Below, in pieces: positions 29,253-39,610 of a stretch of DNA of 64,000 bases. Source of the stretch: Jaminaea rosea (taxonomy: Eukaryota; Basidiomycota; Exobasidiomycetes; Microstromatales). How positions within the stretch are numbered: position 1 is the first letter of the stretch; each line of letters begins with the position of its first letter. The DNA is taken from positions 1-64,000 of the forward strand of contig NW_020289993.1 in assembly GCF_003144245.1 (NCBI RefSeq), read 5' to 3'. The notes under the pieces were generated by a model, which saw nothing but the letters and a program-made list of their open reading frames with translations, did not search any database and was not told the DNA's origin. The position numbers were made by a program, and so were the translations under genes.

Positions 29253-31771
29253 CTACCCCTCCCCCTCCCCCCCCTCCCCCTCCTCGCCCGACTTCGCATA
29301 ACTATTACTCTTATGCTTAGGCGTAAATCTCCACTCCTCCGGCGCCTTACCCAGAAACATCTCACTAATACGCACCCAATCCTCCACATTCCCACTCGCA
29401 AGCAAAGTCTCCAAGTCATCCCTCCCCTTGTAGGGGGGTGGTCGATCATTCATACTAGGCTGTCCACCCGGCCCGTACTCCAACAAGCCGAGAGGGATGT
29501 ATCGATGCCAAAAGCTCATAGCTTCACAGACGAAGCGTCGCGTCGTGTTGACTCCCTGCGTATCGCTTCCCCAGTGGGTCAGACCGTATTGGCAGTATTG
29601 CCTTACCATGTCCAATCGCTCCCGCGAAGAGATGTCCCAGTCGCGTCGTTCTTGGATTTCGGTGAAGAGCCACGGTTTGATGAGGGCGCCTCGTGCGAGC
29701 ATCTCGACGTCGACTCCTGTGGAGGAGAGGTTGGCGTAGTACTCGGATTGAGAGTAGACGTCACCGTTGCCGATGACCTGGGTGGAGTGAAGGGGTGAGA
29801 AAAAATAGAAAGAGGGGGGGGGGGGGGGGGGCACCCGATGATCGCTCCTTACGGCACGGCGCGCGCCCGCGCACTCACGGGAATAGGCTGCATCTCCTCC
29901 TCATCGGCATGTCTACTCTCCTCGTTCCACACCCTCACACTCTCCCTCAACTCGTGCGCACACTCCTTGATGTAATCCCAGTCCGCACGCTTACTGTAGC
30001 GCTGCTTGCGGGATCGCCCGTGCATCGTGACAGCCGCAGCGCCCCACTCGGTCTGGACGCGGGGCAAGATCCTCGCGTGGCTGGTCCGCTTCTCCGTAAT
30101 CCCCGTACGAAGCTTGACAGTCACTGGTACCTCGCCGAGGGCCACATCCATCCCGCGTACGATGCGGCCGAGCTTGCGCGGGTGGTCCAGCAAAGCGGAA
30201 CCTGCTCCCTGCTTGAAGACGAGGTCAATTGGACAGCCGCAGTTGATATCTACAAAGTCTAGCCCTTCTCCAAACTCTCGCGCCATTACTTCTGCCGTAG
30301 GCACGAGCAACTCGGGCTTGGAGCCACAGAGCTGCACGCCAAACGTCTTTTCGCCCTCCCAACGCCGCGGGAGGGACCATTCGGACTTGACCCCGTCGAG
30401 GTAGGAGGAAGCGAGGCCCATTTCCCCGCAGGTAATATCCGCGCCGTACGTCGTGCAGAGACGGCGAAAGGGGAGGTTGCCGACTGTGGTGAGTGGGGCG
30501 AGGTAGAGAGGGTGGTGATGCCAGTTGAGGCGACGCTTTTCGGAGCGACGGGTGCGGGCACGGTCCACCGAGGAGGAGGATTGAGAAGTTGCGGCATCCA
30601 TCAGGCGGGACGAGGTGGAGCCGTTGGCTAGGGCGTCGAGGTCTTCCTCCTCCGCTGCGGCGGTGTGAGCGGGCGCTGCTGGCGGGTCAAGCTCTAACTT
30701 CCCCTTGCCATCCACTCCCGTCCTCTGATACTCCCTATCCTCCCGCTCCAGCGCAGCCTGGATGGCCCACGTCAGCGGCCAGGCGTCCTTCCTGTTCTGG
30801 TTCTTTTTTGCCAGCCTCAACTCCTTGAACAGGGTCGGGCGAGCATAATTGCTCTCATCGCCTAGCCTTCTAGCCATGTCGCCTTCCTCGGTCCCCCACG
30901 GCAGCGCACGGCCATTCTCTTCCCCTTCCCCTGCGACGACGTGCGAGGAGAGGAACCGGCAGCGGAACCCAAACGGACAAAAGGGGGTCGCGGGCGCTGT
31001 TGCGGACCAGAGCTGGCGCGTTGAGGTGGAGTGGTAGAGTGGGCAGGTCGTCATCGTTGCGGGTGCTTGTCGCGACCAAGTGACAAAGGGGGCTGACGTA
31101 CTGTACCACTCATCGAGGTAGGCGGTGCGTTCCGCATCGCTGAGGTGGTGGAGAGAGCCGTACGACAGGGCAGGGTTTGAGGAGGAAGAGGGGAGAGAAG
31201 GGGGCGAAGGAAGGAATACGTCGCCCTCCTTGGACGCGAGGTACGCATCGATGTCGTGCGACCACTTGCAGCTGGGGGCGGGTGTCAAGATGATCGTGGG
31301 TCAGAACAGACTGCGCCTCTCGTTGCATCGCGCCGCGTGTGCTCACCTTTCTCCATTGGGACATGCGCGCCTCTCAGCAAAGGCGTTACAGACGGCGAAT
31401 TCGTCCCTCATAGTATTGAATTTGCGATTCTTGTTCTGCCCTCCACCGCCCCCCGACTTGCCTGCAGCCTTGGCGGCAGCCATTTCAGCCTTCTTTGCCT
31501 TCTTTCTCGCTCCGCCCTTGAGCTTGGCGGGTGCTTCGCCGCCGTTGAGATGCCCATTCTCCTCGAGAGCTACGCTCCCATCTGCTGGCGTAGGGGATGA
31601 GGGAGAAGCGGGCCTCTTTGCCCCATTGGATGGACCGGCGGCGGGGTCCGGCCCTGTATGCGACTCGGCGGCATCATCGTCGATTGGTGCAGCTCTTTGG
31701 GCTGCCTCTCGATGGTTGTGTATAATGTACTCGGCCTTGATGGGGGCGATGCCCGGTGTATAGGTGGCCAT
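29253..31771 (-). CDS. DUS3: tRNA-dihydrouridine(47) synthase
   Basis: Exons 31771-31347, 31271-29879 and 29777-29253 (introns 75 and 101 bases) encode 780 residues. The start [16 protein letters not shown] matches the Dus3 opening. An N-terminal CCCH zinc finger, C-x8-C-x5-C-x3-H, spans the first splice junction (ACPNGES/CKWSHD); a second has [13 protein letters not shown]. The catalytic domain shows [38 protein letters not shown] (active-site Cys) and [13 protein letters not shown]. The enzyme reduces U47 in the tRNA variable loop with FMN/NADPH. The last intron contains an 18-base G homopolymer (29814-29831). A stretch near 31050-31110 could be read as a short extra intron, but the frame is open and I keep it coding. 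Confidence 0.93.
29814..29831. repeat. 18-base G homopolymer in DUS3 intron
   Basis: Uninterrupted G18 on the plus strand (C18 in the DUS3 pre-mRNA), 30-50 bases upstream of the acceptor. Its length may be subject to sequencing error and to slippage. Confidence 0.9.
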
Positions 31772-32063
31772 GCTAGGCGGATCCAGTCGATGATGGTCGA
31801 AAGTCAAGAATTTCGAGGCAAAAGGTCCAAACGACTCGCCTTGGCTGCTCGCGCCCGCTTGGCTTCTCAGTCCGCCTCTGACAGAAAGTGGCCTCAGTCC
31901 GACGGGCGCTCGAGGTGGCGGCGCTCAGATCAGCATCTCTCAGCCTGTGCACTCAGCCTCAGCCTGAGCCTCATCGTCGTGATCGTATAGAGCATTGCAA
32001 AGATCGTGGCATCGCATCGTGAATCATATATATACACACCAGCGTGTTTCGCACCACTCCCTT

Positions 32064-32900
32064 CTACCCACTCGTGAGCTTAGGCAACTTGCCCGCCTGC
32101 ACCCTCACAGCCCCAAAGACGGCCACGCCCACCAATGCCACACCCACGGCTACATGATGCGCCTGAGAGGCATTACCCTGCGCCCAAGTAGTCTGCGTTG
32201 CGCCGAGGAACAGGTTGCTTTGTGCGAGAGGATCAATTGCTGTCAGCTCTCCGCGTATCAACTGAGCGCCACGCACGCCCGCACAAACTCACAAGATGAA
32301 GAGCGGCAACAGCACATACCCGCTCAGTCGATGCCACTTCCACCACCCCTTAGCCTTGGCCTCACCACCAAGCGCTTTACCCCCACCCCACACGCTCGCA
32401 GCACCCAGCACCGCCTGAAGCCAAAGCCACACGGTCAAGGCGGCGCCTAGTACTCCGTGCCAGCTCTGCCAGTGGCCAGCCGGATGATGCAGGTAAAACA
32501 TGATAGCCGACCCGACCGTAATGGCTACGAGGACTAAGATGTTCACCAGCTGATGCACTTGGAATGCAGCGCGTTTCTCCTGCGGGCGGGCCTGGCTTGT
32601 AGGTTGGAGGCCTAGAACGCTTTGCGCTAATAGTAGGAGGGTCAGGCTCTGCAGTAAAGGGTGGTAACCAAAGAGTGGCAGGCCATTGAACAAAGAGCCG
32701 GGCAATTTTTCGAAGACTAGGGTCCAGACTAGGACAAGGAATACGAGCGAGGAGGCTTGGGCGAGGAGGGCAGGTGGGGAGAGGAGGGCGTGGCGTTTGT
32801 AAGCTACCATGCTTGACGAGGTGTCGTCTGCTTGTGGCTGGTCTGGCGAGGAGGAGGAGGGGAGGAGTGGCTGCGATGCTTCGTCGTGAGAGGAGGGCAT
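32064..32900 (-). CDS. Cytochrome b561-family transmembrane electron carrier
   Basis: Exons 32900-32293 and 32218-32064 (intron 75 bases) encode 253 residues. Six hydrophobic segments carry four regularly placed His: GYHPLLQS, VHQLVNILV, QSWHGVLGA and WKWHRLSGYVL, the two-heme pattern of cytochrome b561. These proteins pass electrons from ascorbate or a similar donor across a membrane, often for ferric reduction. There is no DOMON domain and no signal peptide, so it is closest to the stand-alone CYB561D2 type. In the intron a CTGACAG lies so close to the branch point that the next AG (32219-32218 side) is the more likely acceptor; it restores the frame. Confidence 0.85.
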
Positions 32901-33421
32901 GGCTGCGTGGGTGGGTAGGTGCGTGCGTGCGTGGTGGTGATGAGAAGGAGAGGAAGACACGAGCTGACGAATACTTGCCGCCTACTTACGTCGTCTTCGT
33001 TGCCCTTGTGATCGTCTACCTCGTCGTCTTTGGTCATCCAATGGCTCTCCTCTCTCCATGGACCCACTTTCTTGCCGCTTGCCGCTCGCACGGCCTTCGC
33101 GATTTCTCAGCACCCACACGACGGCGCCTACGGCCGGACGCAGGGCGGGAGATGAAACAGGGCGGGCGACGGCAAAGGCAAAAAGAAGAGGCCGGTGCGG
33201 CGACTCCCCACGTTGAGGAGGCTGAGGGAGATTGAGCCAGCCTATCGAGATTGGAGCGAGATGCAGGCCAACGTCAAGACGAGGCGCTAGTGCGAAGGCG
33301 AACCAGAGTCACACACATCTACCCCGCACCGCATCGCAACTGCTCCAGTCAGCTCCCAGTTACTCCTTTCCCCCATCTATCTCATCTTGAGCATCAGCAT
33401 CTTCACCCTTTCTGACACACA
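32901..33421. promoter_or_regulatory. Divergent promoter, b561 and unknown gene
   Basis: The 521 bases between two diverging starts contain short frames only. No specific site is recognised. Confidence 0.35.
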
Positions 33422-34935
33422 ATGACGGACAGCGCCTCCCTCTACTCGACGACCGACACCCTCGTCGACGTGCCCGTCCTCGATTCGTCCCTCTCCTCCT
33501 ACCAGGCCGGAGACGTAGGCCCCATCCACGTCAGCCTGTACAGTAACTACGACCGAAGCCCACCCAACGCTGAGCGTCTGACCAGAGGTGCGTGCGCGTG
33601 GTGTGCTTTTCATCGCCCAGCGCTTCGTCACTGAAAAATCCCCTCTCTCTCTCCTTATCCTCGCGGCTCGCTCGCTCCCCACCTCCCGCCCGCAGTCGGC
33701 TTCCCCTCTACTCAGACACGCGGTCAAGCCTCGACAGGACGACTGCCCAACCCCCTCTCCTCCCTGCGCAAGAGACTCCAATGCCAGATACCAGTGCGAG
33801 ACGCTAGATTCGCCTGGCAGTACGCGCCAGAAGCCTCTTCGGTCGACGAGGTGGAGCAGAGGATCAAGGAGGTCCCCACCAGTAGGCGCATAGCTACACT
33901 GTGGGAGTTGCAGGTGCGTATCTGCGTGCGCGTGTGCATGCCCTTGCTCCCTCGCTCGAGTCTCGGCTGGTCTACTTCTGCCACAGCTACAAGAAATTGA
34001 GCAAAGAGAGCGGCATGGCTAACCTGCTGCTGCTGCTCCTCCTCACCCTGCTCTCCCTCGCTCGCGCACAGCTGGCCGAAGTAACCGGCATCCGTAATCG
34101 TCCCCGCCTCGCAATTATATTCGCCGCCCTCTACAAAGCCATGGATCTCCGCGAAAACTTCTCCGTCTTCCCTGCCTCCCGCGTCCTCTCCTGTCATCCC
34201 TCCCTTCGCGAAAAAGATGACGGAGGAGCAAAAGTAGGGATGCATTGGGCAAGCGTAACACTTACGGCCCCTGCGTGGTGGGTGGATCGTGGTGATGACC
34301 CCGATACGGAGCAGCAGGAGGAGGAGGAAGATCGTCGCAATGCCGAGCAGCATAGCGGGGAGGATACCCCCTCCCCTACACAAGAGGAAGTGGACGCTTT
34401 CTGGTCTCAGAACCCAACACTTCACCCTTCCCATCGCGAGACGCCTGCAGAGCTATTAGCCCGTCTCTCCCCTCCTTCACGTCACGCACAACGTACCTTG
34501 GATCGTATCATCGCCTGTCTAGAGAGACAGGGAGCCATGTTATCCAACGCGGGGTTCAGTTCACGACCATCGGCTGCTCGACGCGACCCGAGGAAGAGGC
34601 CCACTATACAGCTCATCGGGCTTTTCCCTCAATTCATGATGGCCGAGTTGAAGAGGGCAGCCAGTCGAAAGAGGGGGGCACTCAGCGCCGAGGATGCGAT
34701 GTTGCTCGCTGGAGCTGGGCAAGAGGTACAGCTCCTCGTTCGTACGGATGACGAGGCTGGTGATGCTGATAGTGACAAGGTGACAGAGGCGACCAAGCAC
34801 ATGGCGGTGATTCTTCAAGGTTGGCAGGTGAGGTTACAGAACGAGCCTTACCTCAAGGGCACGCCGCATTGGGGTGGGATGTTGGGGGCTATGGGGGGAG
34901 GGATGGCTTTTGGTGGTATGGGAGGTGGGTTTTGA
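33422..34935 (+). CDS. Unrecognised protein with Met/Gly-rich C terminus
   Basis: Exons 33422-33587, 33696-33913 and 34072-34935 (introns 108 and 158 bases) give 415 residues. I do not recognise the family. Features: a Ser/Thr-rich start, a central region with conserved-looking segments (RFAWQYAPEASSVDEVEQRI, RPRLAIIFAALYKAMDLREN), an acidic insert (DTEQQEEEEDRRNAEQ), a segment IQLIGLFPQFMMAELKRAA and a tail GGMLGAMGGGMAFGGMGGGF. No signal peptide or TM segment is obvious. Splice sites fit the local consensus and join frames cleanly, so the gene is likely real. Confidence 0.6.
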
Positions 34936-35057
34936 GGGCGAGGCGAGGCGAAGCGTAGAAGTGGCGAAATTGGGAATACCGAGAATTCAAGATCGTCAGT
35001 CAGCGAGCAAAAGCAAATGCGATGCAATTCTACTCGTGTGCTCATCCCGCAGCGCAA

Positions 35058-37471
35058 TCACAGACGCGCAACCTCTCCCTCCTCCACGCCTTCAATCGCA
35101 CCCAACAAGCCACCCAACCCCTCCCGTCGTTCCGCACGTCTCATCCGACCATGCTCATCCATGATCTCCCGGGGTCGTGGACCAGCGATAGCCTCCACCA
35201 TTCCCTCGGGCCCACAGACCAGGATGGCCCTACTGCTGCTGCTGCTGCTGCTGCTCCTCCTCCTCCTTTTGTCCTGATCCCCCTTGATCTCCTGCCCCGC
35301 ACTGCCCCGGCTCTGTAAAGCCTCCTTGATATCGCGCGCTTCAATCCGTCCAGACCTAGCCTCGAATCCGGCGATACGCTTCCTCCCTCCTCCGCTGAAA
35401 GGGAGCCAATGGCGCCAGCTTGCCTTCTGCTCCTGAATGTCCTCAAGGAATAGCTTGACGCTCAATCGATCCGGATGCCTGTTGGCGAGGGACTGGAGTT
35501 CAGGGAGGAGCAGTAGAGAGCTGGGATGCGGGCAGGCGTAGAGGAGGGTGAAGTGTGGTGATCGTGGTGATGCTGGAGTCGAGGAGGAGGTGGTGATGGT
35601 AGTGGGGGAGAGGGAGGAAGAGGAAGAGGACGGCGGGGTATTATTGAGACAAGAGGCGAGAAGCTGGTGTGCCGGTGCTATCCCTGTACCTCCTACTATC
35701 TGTGCGCGATTTGAAGTGGAAACGAAGGGGAGACGGAGGGGTGGGGCTATCATCAGACTGTGTTCGAAGGGGACGGGCAATGACATTACGCCAGCGCACG
35801 GAACAGTCCCTCGATGGAACGCACCATCAATATCTCCTTTGGCGGCTCTTCCCCCTTCCAACTCCACGTATCCAACCAACCTCTAACTTCCAGCGCGTCC
35901 ATCCCTTTCACTCCCGGCCGCAACGAATGGAGATATCGCCCCATCTCTCCATCGGCGTATCGCTTGACGAGGAGCTGTACCTTCCCTCCCTCTTGAACCG
36001 CGCGGGAAGAGGGGGAAAAGAGGGGCGTGTAGGCTCGTTCGATCATGATGTCTGGTTGTTTAACGGAGAGAGAGGAGATGCGTAGCTTCGCCTGCTCCAC
36101 GGAGCTGCTGCTGCTGCTGGTCGGGGTCGTGGGGAGTTGCAAGGTGAGAAGCTTGTGCTGCCCATCCCCGCTCGTTGGTGCTTCCCCGCCCTCTCGCTGC
36201 TGCGTGGTGGTGGCCAACTCGCTACCAACAAGTTTCAACGCAGTCCAGCGTTGCGGATTGATCCCCCCCTCGGACGCTTGCTCCTCCTTGAGCGCCCAGG
36301 GGTTTGGCGCGGTCCATACTGCGATGAGGGCGAGGCCGATGCTAGCTGCTCCGGTCATGTAGACCCAGGTGGGGAGGTCTGGGCGTGGGGGTGGGGGTGG
36401 AGTGGTGCTGCTGCTGCTGCTGCTACTGCTGGTGGTAGAAGTGGAAGAGGAGGCATTTGAGCCGGGCTGAGCGGAGAGGGGCGCACGTGGCGGAGGGGTG
36501 TAGGAGGAAGGAGAAGCAGGCGGGGTGGAGCGGCCAGGTCTGATTGGACCTGAACTGTTGGTGCTGTACTCTCTCGCGCTCCATGGCGATGGCCTATTTC
36601 GCAGCATCTCGCTGACCGTCGGTCTCCCCCTCGCTCCCAATGTAGCGAAGCTCCTCCTTCCCCCCGAACTGTCCACTTTGCCACCCTTGTCTTGCACCCT
36701 TATCCTCTCCCTGCTCGCCTTCCACACCTCATTATCCGCCTCTCTCTGCTCAAGCAAGGAGCTCTCCTGTTGCGAAACATTTGGGTCCTGCGTGGCAGGG
36801 GAGGAAGATGACTGATTGTTGCTCGTGGTCACGGAGATGGGGACTCGACGGGAACGTTGTTTCTGGACGTCTGAGTCGGACACTTCCGAGGTCGGGACCG
36901 CAGAGATGCCGCGGCGGGAGCGAGTACGAGTGCGAGGTTGCTCTGGCGTTGAAGCTGATGTTGAGTTAGGCTGCGCTTGCTCTTGTGACGGCGCTGCTGG
37001 CTGTGGCTCCTCTCCTCGCTGCTGCATCACCTCCTCATGTGGATGCTCAATCTGGCCCCTCTGCTGCCCCTCCAACGCCCTTTCCCTCCTCTGACCGGCC
37101 TCAATCTTCTCCTTCCTATCCCTCTCCGCAATCTCCTCCACAAGCACCTTCAACCTCTCCATCCTCCCCATATCCTCCTGCAACTCCCCCAAACTAGGCG
37201 CATCCGCCCGGGTATGACGAAGCCACATCTTCCACTGAACAGGCAACTGTTCCGCATCCCCTCCCGAGCCGGCATATTCCTCGATGGGTCGCTCAACTGC
37301 GTATTTGACTACGCGGCGGGAGCGAGTTGCATGTCGTGATGAGCTGGTGGGCTGGTGAGAGGGAGGATACTCGTAGTAGGCATTCCCGGCTAGATCGCGT
37401 CCAGCGAGGAAGCGATTGGGCCCGCCGGCTAGGTAGGAGCCTACACTGCGGAGCAAGCGGGCGAGGACCAT
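35058..37471 (-). CDS. NDUFAF2 (mimitin) domain and CYC2-like FAD reductase in one frame
   Basis: Exons 37471-35825 and 35699-35058 (intron 125 bases) encode 762 residues. Residues 1 to about 120 match NDUFAF2/mimitin, a complex I assembly factor: AGRDLAGNAYYEYP, VVKYAVERPIEEY and WKMWLRHTRADAPSLGELQ. A long Gln/Ser/Arg-rich linker follows. From Met289 (ATG at 36607) the frame looks like a separate mitochondrial protein: an Arg/Ser presequence (MLRNRPSPWSAREYSTNSSG), a TM segment (VYMTGAASIGLALIAVW), an FAD-binding RAYTPLFSP, and NAD-binding VGGTGIAPAHQLL and ILVCGPEGMVEA. That is the plan of yeast Cyc2, the inner-membrane flavoprotein for cytochrome c heme attachment. No stop interrupts the two parts. 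It may be a true fusion, or two overlapping transcripts sharing a frame (474-residue CYC2 from 36607). Confidence 0.75.
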
Positions 37472-37881
37472 TGGCGCGCGGAAGAGCGAGATGAGTAATG
37501 ATGTTGGGGCCTTAGGCAGCGTAGAGCTGATTTCGCGTTGCGATGCTGGTCCAAGAGCGTGCAAAGGAAGTGTTGGATGCGAGGGCAAAGAATTGTCAGC
37601 GAGAGCGTCGCAGTGGAGCTCGACTCGGGTGGAGCGGAACGGGAGCACAAAAGCAGGCAGGCAAACGAAGGGGTCCACCCAGCGTCGAGGCCGGCTGTGG
37701 GCTCGCCTCGCTTCAAGCTGCCCAGCCTATCACATCGCGTGCATCCTCCTCGTAATTACTGGTAAAGAGGCTCCCTCTTCTATGCATTCATGGATGGTGA
37801 ACACCTTCTCACGCTTTCCCTCGCGAGCTCATGGCGACCCTCCCCATCTCATGCAGAGGCCTCAACCCTCATCCCCATCCT
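37472..37881. other. Intergenic, no gene seen
   Basis: About 410 bases between two minus-strand genes; probably the promoter of the NDUFAF2/CYC2 locus. No motif is recognised. Confidence 0.35.
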
Positions 37882-38583
37882 TCACTCCCCTGCGCCTGCG
37901 CATCCAACCTCCCGACCATTTCTCCTTCCCGCATCGCGTACAACAATGGTATCCGAGCTCGAGTCGCTCGACCTTTCACTACGCGCCGCGCTCTGCTCCT
38001 CCGCATCCTTCCTTCGTGTCTCCTCCAGCCGCGAATAGAAAGCCGTCAGACCTGCTGCCGCTTCCTTGGGTAGATGGGTGATGGTGGAGGGGCATCGCGT
38101 GCTGGAAGGGGGGGAGGAACCTTGCCCATTTCTCGAACCGTTTTGCTCGATGGTCCTCCGCTGCTCTTCCAATTGCTGAACATCTCTAGTGGCCTGCCCT
38201 CGGGATAAATCTTGGACTATCCTCTCGACCTCTCCCATTCGCGCATCAAGTTGCTCCACCGCGTTAAGGCGATCCTTCATCCCCATCCCTTCACGCTTGA
38301 GGTCGACGATCATCCGTTCCAGCACTTGCACACGACAGCTGAATCCCATGACTTGGCCCTTGAGTCTGTCGACCATCTTCACTAGGGATGCGATGTGATG
38401 ATCTTTGTCGCTGTCTATAGCGGCAGAGGACAGCTGATTGCTCTTCTCCCCGCTTTCCGAGTCTGAAGGTTGGACAGTGACGGCGGGTGGTGGCAGCGCT
38501 TGAACGCTATGCTTCATAGACGTCTCGAGTGACTCGACTTGGGGGAGGAGGGAGGAGACTTCGGACTGGGCCGCAGTTGTCAT
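37882..38583 (-). CDS. Unrecognised coiled-coil protein
   Basis: A single exon of 233 residues from ATG 38583. The middle (about 65-150) is a heptad-like coiled coil with LVKMVDRLKGQVMGFSCRVQ and AVEQLDARMGEVERIVQDL. The ends are Ser/Pro rich and polar. I do not recognise the family. The frame stays open upstream without another ATG, so a 5' exon is possible. The next gene upstream also encodes a short coiled coil. Confidence 0.5.
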   Translation of the reverse strand: MTTAAQSEVSSLLPQVESLETSMKHSVQALPPPAVTVQPSDSESGEKSNQLSSAAIDSDKDHHIASLVKMVDRLKGQVMGFSCRVQVLERMIVDLKREGMGMKDRLNAVEQLDARMGEVERIVQDLSRGQATRDVQQLEEQRRTIEQNGSRNGQGSSPPSSTRCPSTITHLPKEAAAGLTAFYSRLEETRRKDAEEQSAARSERSSDSSSDTIVVRDAGRRNGREVGCAGAGE

Positions 38584-39014
38584 ACTGGGGAACGTCTCGG
38601 TGTGTGCGGGCTCATTCTGCTGCGCCTTTACAGTTTGCAGCGCATAGCGCGTAACGTAGCAGGAGGATACACGCAGTGGATAATGGTGAGGGGGCTGGGC
38701 AGAAGGAGACGAAAGGAAAAGGAGATGGAGATGAGGATGAAGATGGGCGGCTGCGGATCGACTTGCCTTGGGCCGCAGGCAGACTATGCATGTAGCGTCA
38801 GGCACCGTCAATTGCGATTGCCCTTCACCCTTTGCCGACCGCTGGAGGTCTGCAGCAATCTACTCGGAGAGGGATCGATTCAAATTTAGCACGTTCTGGA
38901 CACGAGAGCTTCATGATGGCCATGAAAGGCGCTGTCGATGGAGATTGGAGAAAAATTGGGAATGGCAGGATGGTAAAGAGCACAGAGCATGGAGCATGGA
39001 GCGAAGCGAAACCT
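38584..39014. other. Intergenic, no gene seen
   Basis: Short frames only. Contains an AAGGAGATGGAGATGAGGATG-like purine run on the plus strand (38715-38745). Confidence 0.3.
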
Positions 39015-39291
39015 CTACTTCCCCTCCAGAGTCTTGAGCCTCCCTTGGATACCGGCAACTCTGATATTCGCGTCGTCGACCCATCTAGTGCGCTCGCCCA
39101 TGTAGGTTCCAGCTGGAGCTTCTTTGCCCTGCAGCTTCTTTGCCCTTGAGTCCTTGAATCGCGGCCTCAAGCGACGCTACTTTGGTCTCGAGGTTTTCCA
39201 CCTTCACCTTCTGACCCGGATGCTGTTCGCCACCATTCAGGGCTGCATGAAGAAGACGTACGAGTTCGATGGCCAGCTTGTTGTCAGTCAT
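39015..39291 (-). CDS. Small coiled-coil protein with a frame-shifting 14-base direct repeat
   Basis: From ATG 39291 the frame reads MTDNKLAIELVRLLHAALNG, then a coiled coil (VKVENLETKVASLEAAIQGL), and stops at 39085. A 14-base direct repeat with period 16 (39117-39130 and 39133-39146) lies in the coding region. A period of 16 moves the frame by one; in the other frame the sequence continues GKEAPAGTYMGERTRWVDDA and ends at 39015 after a second coiled-coil-like stretch (VAGIQGRLKTLEGK). A GTGAAG...GCAG segment of 79 bases would also join the first frame to the second, so alternative splicing is possible. Function unknown; an upstream exon may exist. Confidence 0.45.
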
Positions 39292-39610
39292 GACTTTGCT
39301 GTCCGGCGCTGATCGTGGATCGTGTCAGCATTCGTCTCAAAGGGATGCACTTGAGTGCAGGCGCTCACTGCTGGATCAACTTGAGCTCGACTCTGGGCTG
39401 TGGTAGCAAGATGATATGTGTGGTCGGATGTCACGAGTCTTCAGAGCGAACGTATGACTAAATTCCCTAGCTGATCATCAACAGTGACGGACACAAGTCT
39501 GCGACCGCACCACTGACGGGCCGAGCCGTCTCTGATCCAAATCCGCTCTCTATTGCGGCTCCAGATGGCCAACTACTCTATTCTACACACCTCGCCGCCG
39601 CCTGCCAAGC
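39292..39610. other. Intergenic, possible 5' UTR intron
   Basis: On the minus strand a GTGAGC...CACGATCAG segment (about 39368-39317) looks like an intron before the small coiled-coil gene, but the exon upstream of it gives no open frame into the ATG, so it would be in the 5' UTR. Confidence 0.3.

Noticed and set aside
31050-31110. Possible extra short intron in DUS3
   Set aside because: The GT and AG candidates give a segment of about 60 bases with a weak branch site, while the frame is open without it; kept as coding with some doubt.
39161-39240. Whole coiled-coil segment of the small protein as an intron
   Set aside because: A 79-base GT-AG reading exists, but it lacks a CTNAC branch motif and would remove clear heptad-repeat coding; recorded only as an alternative.
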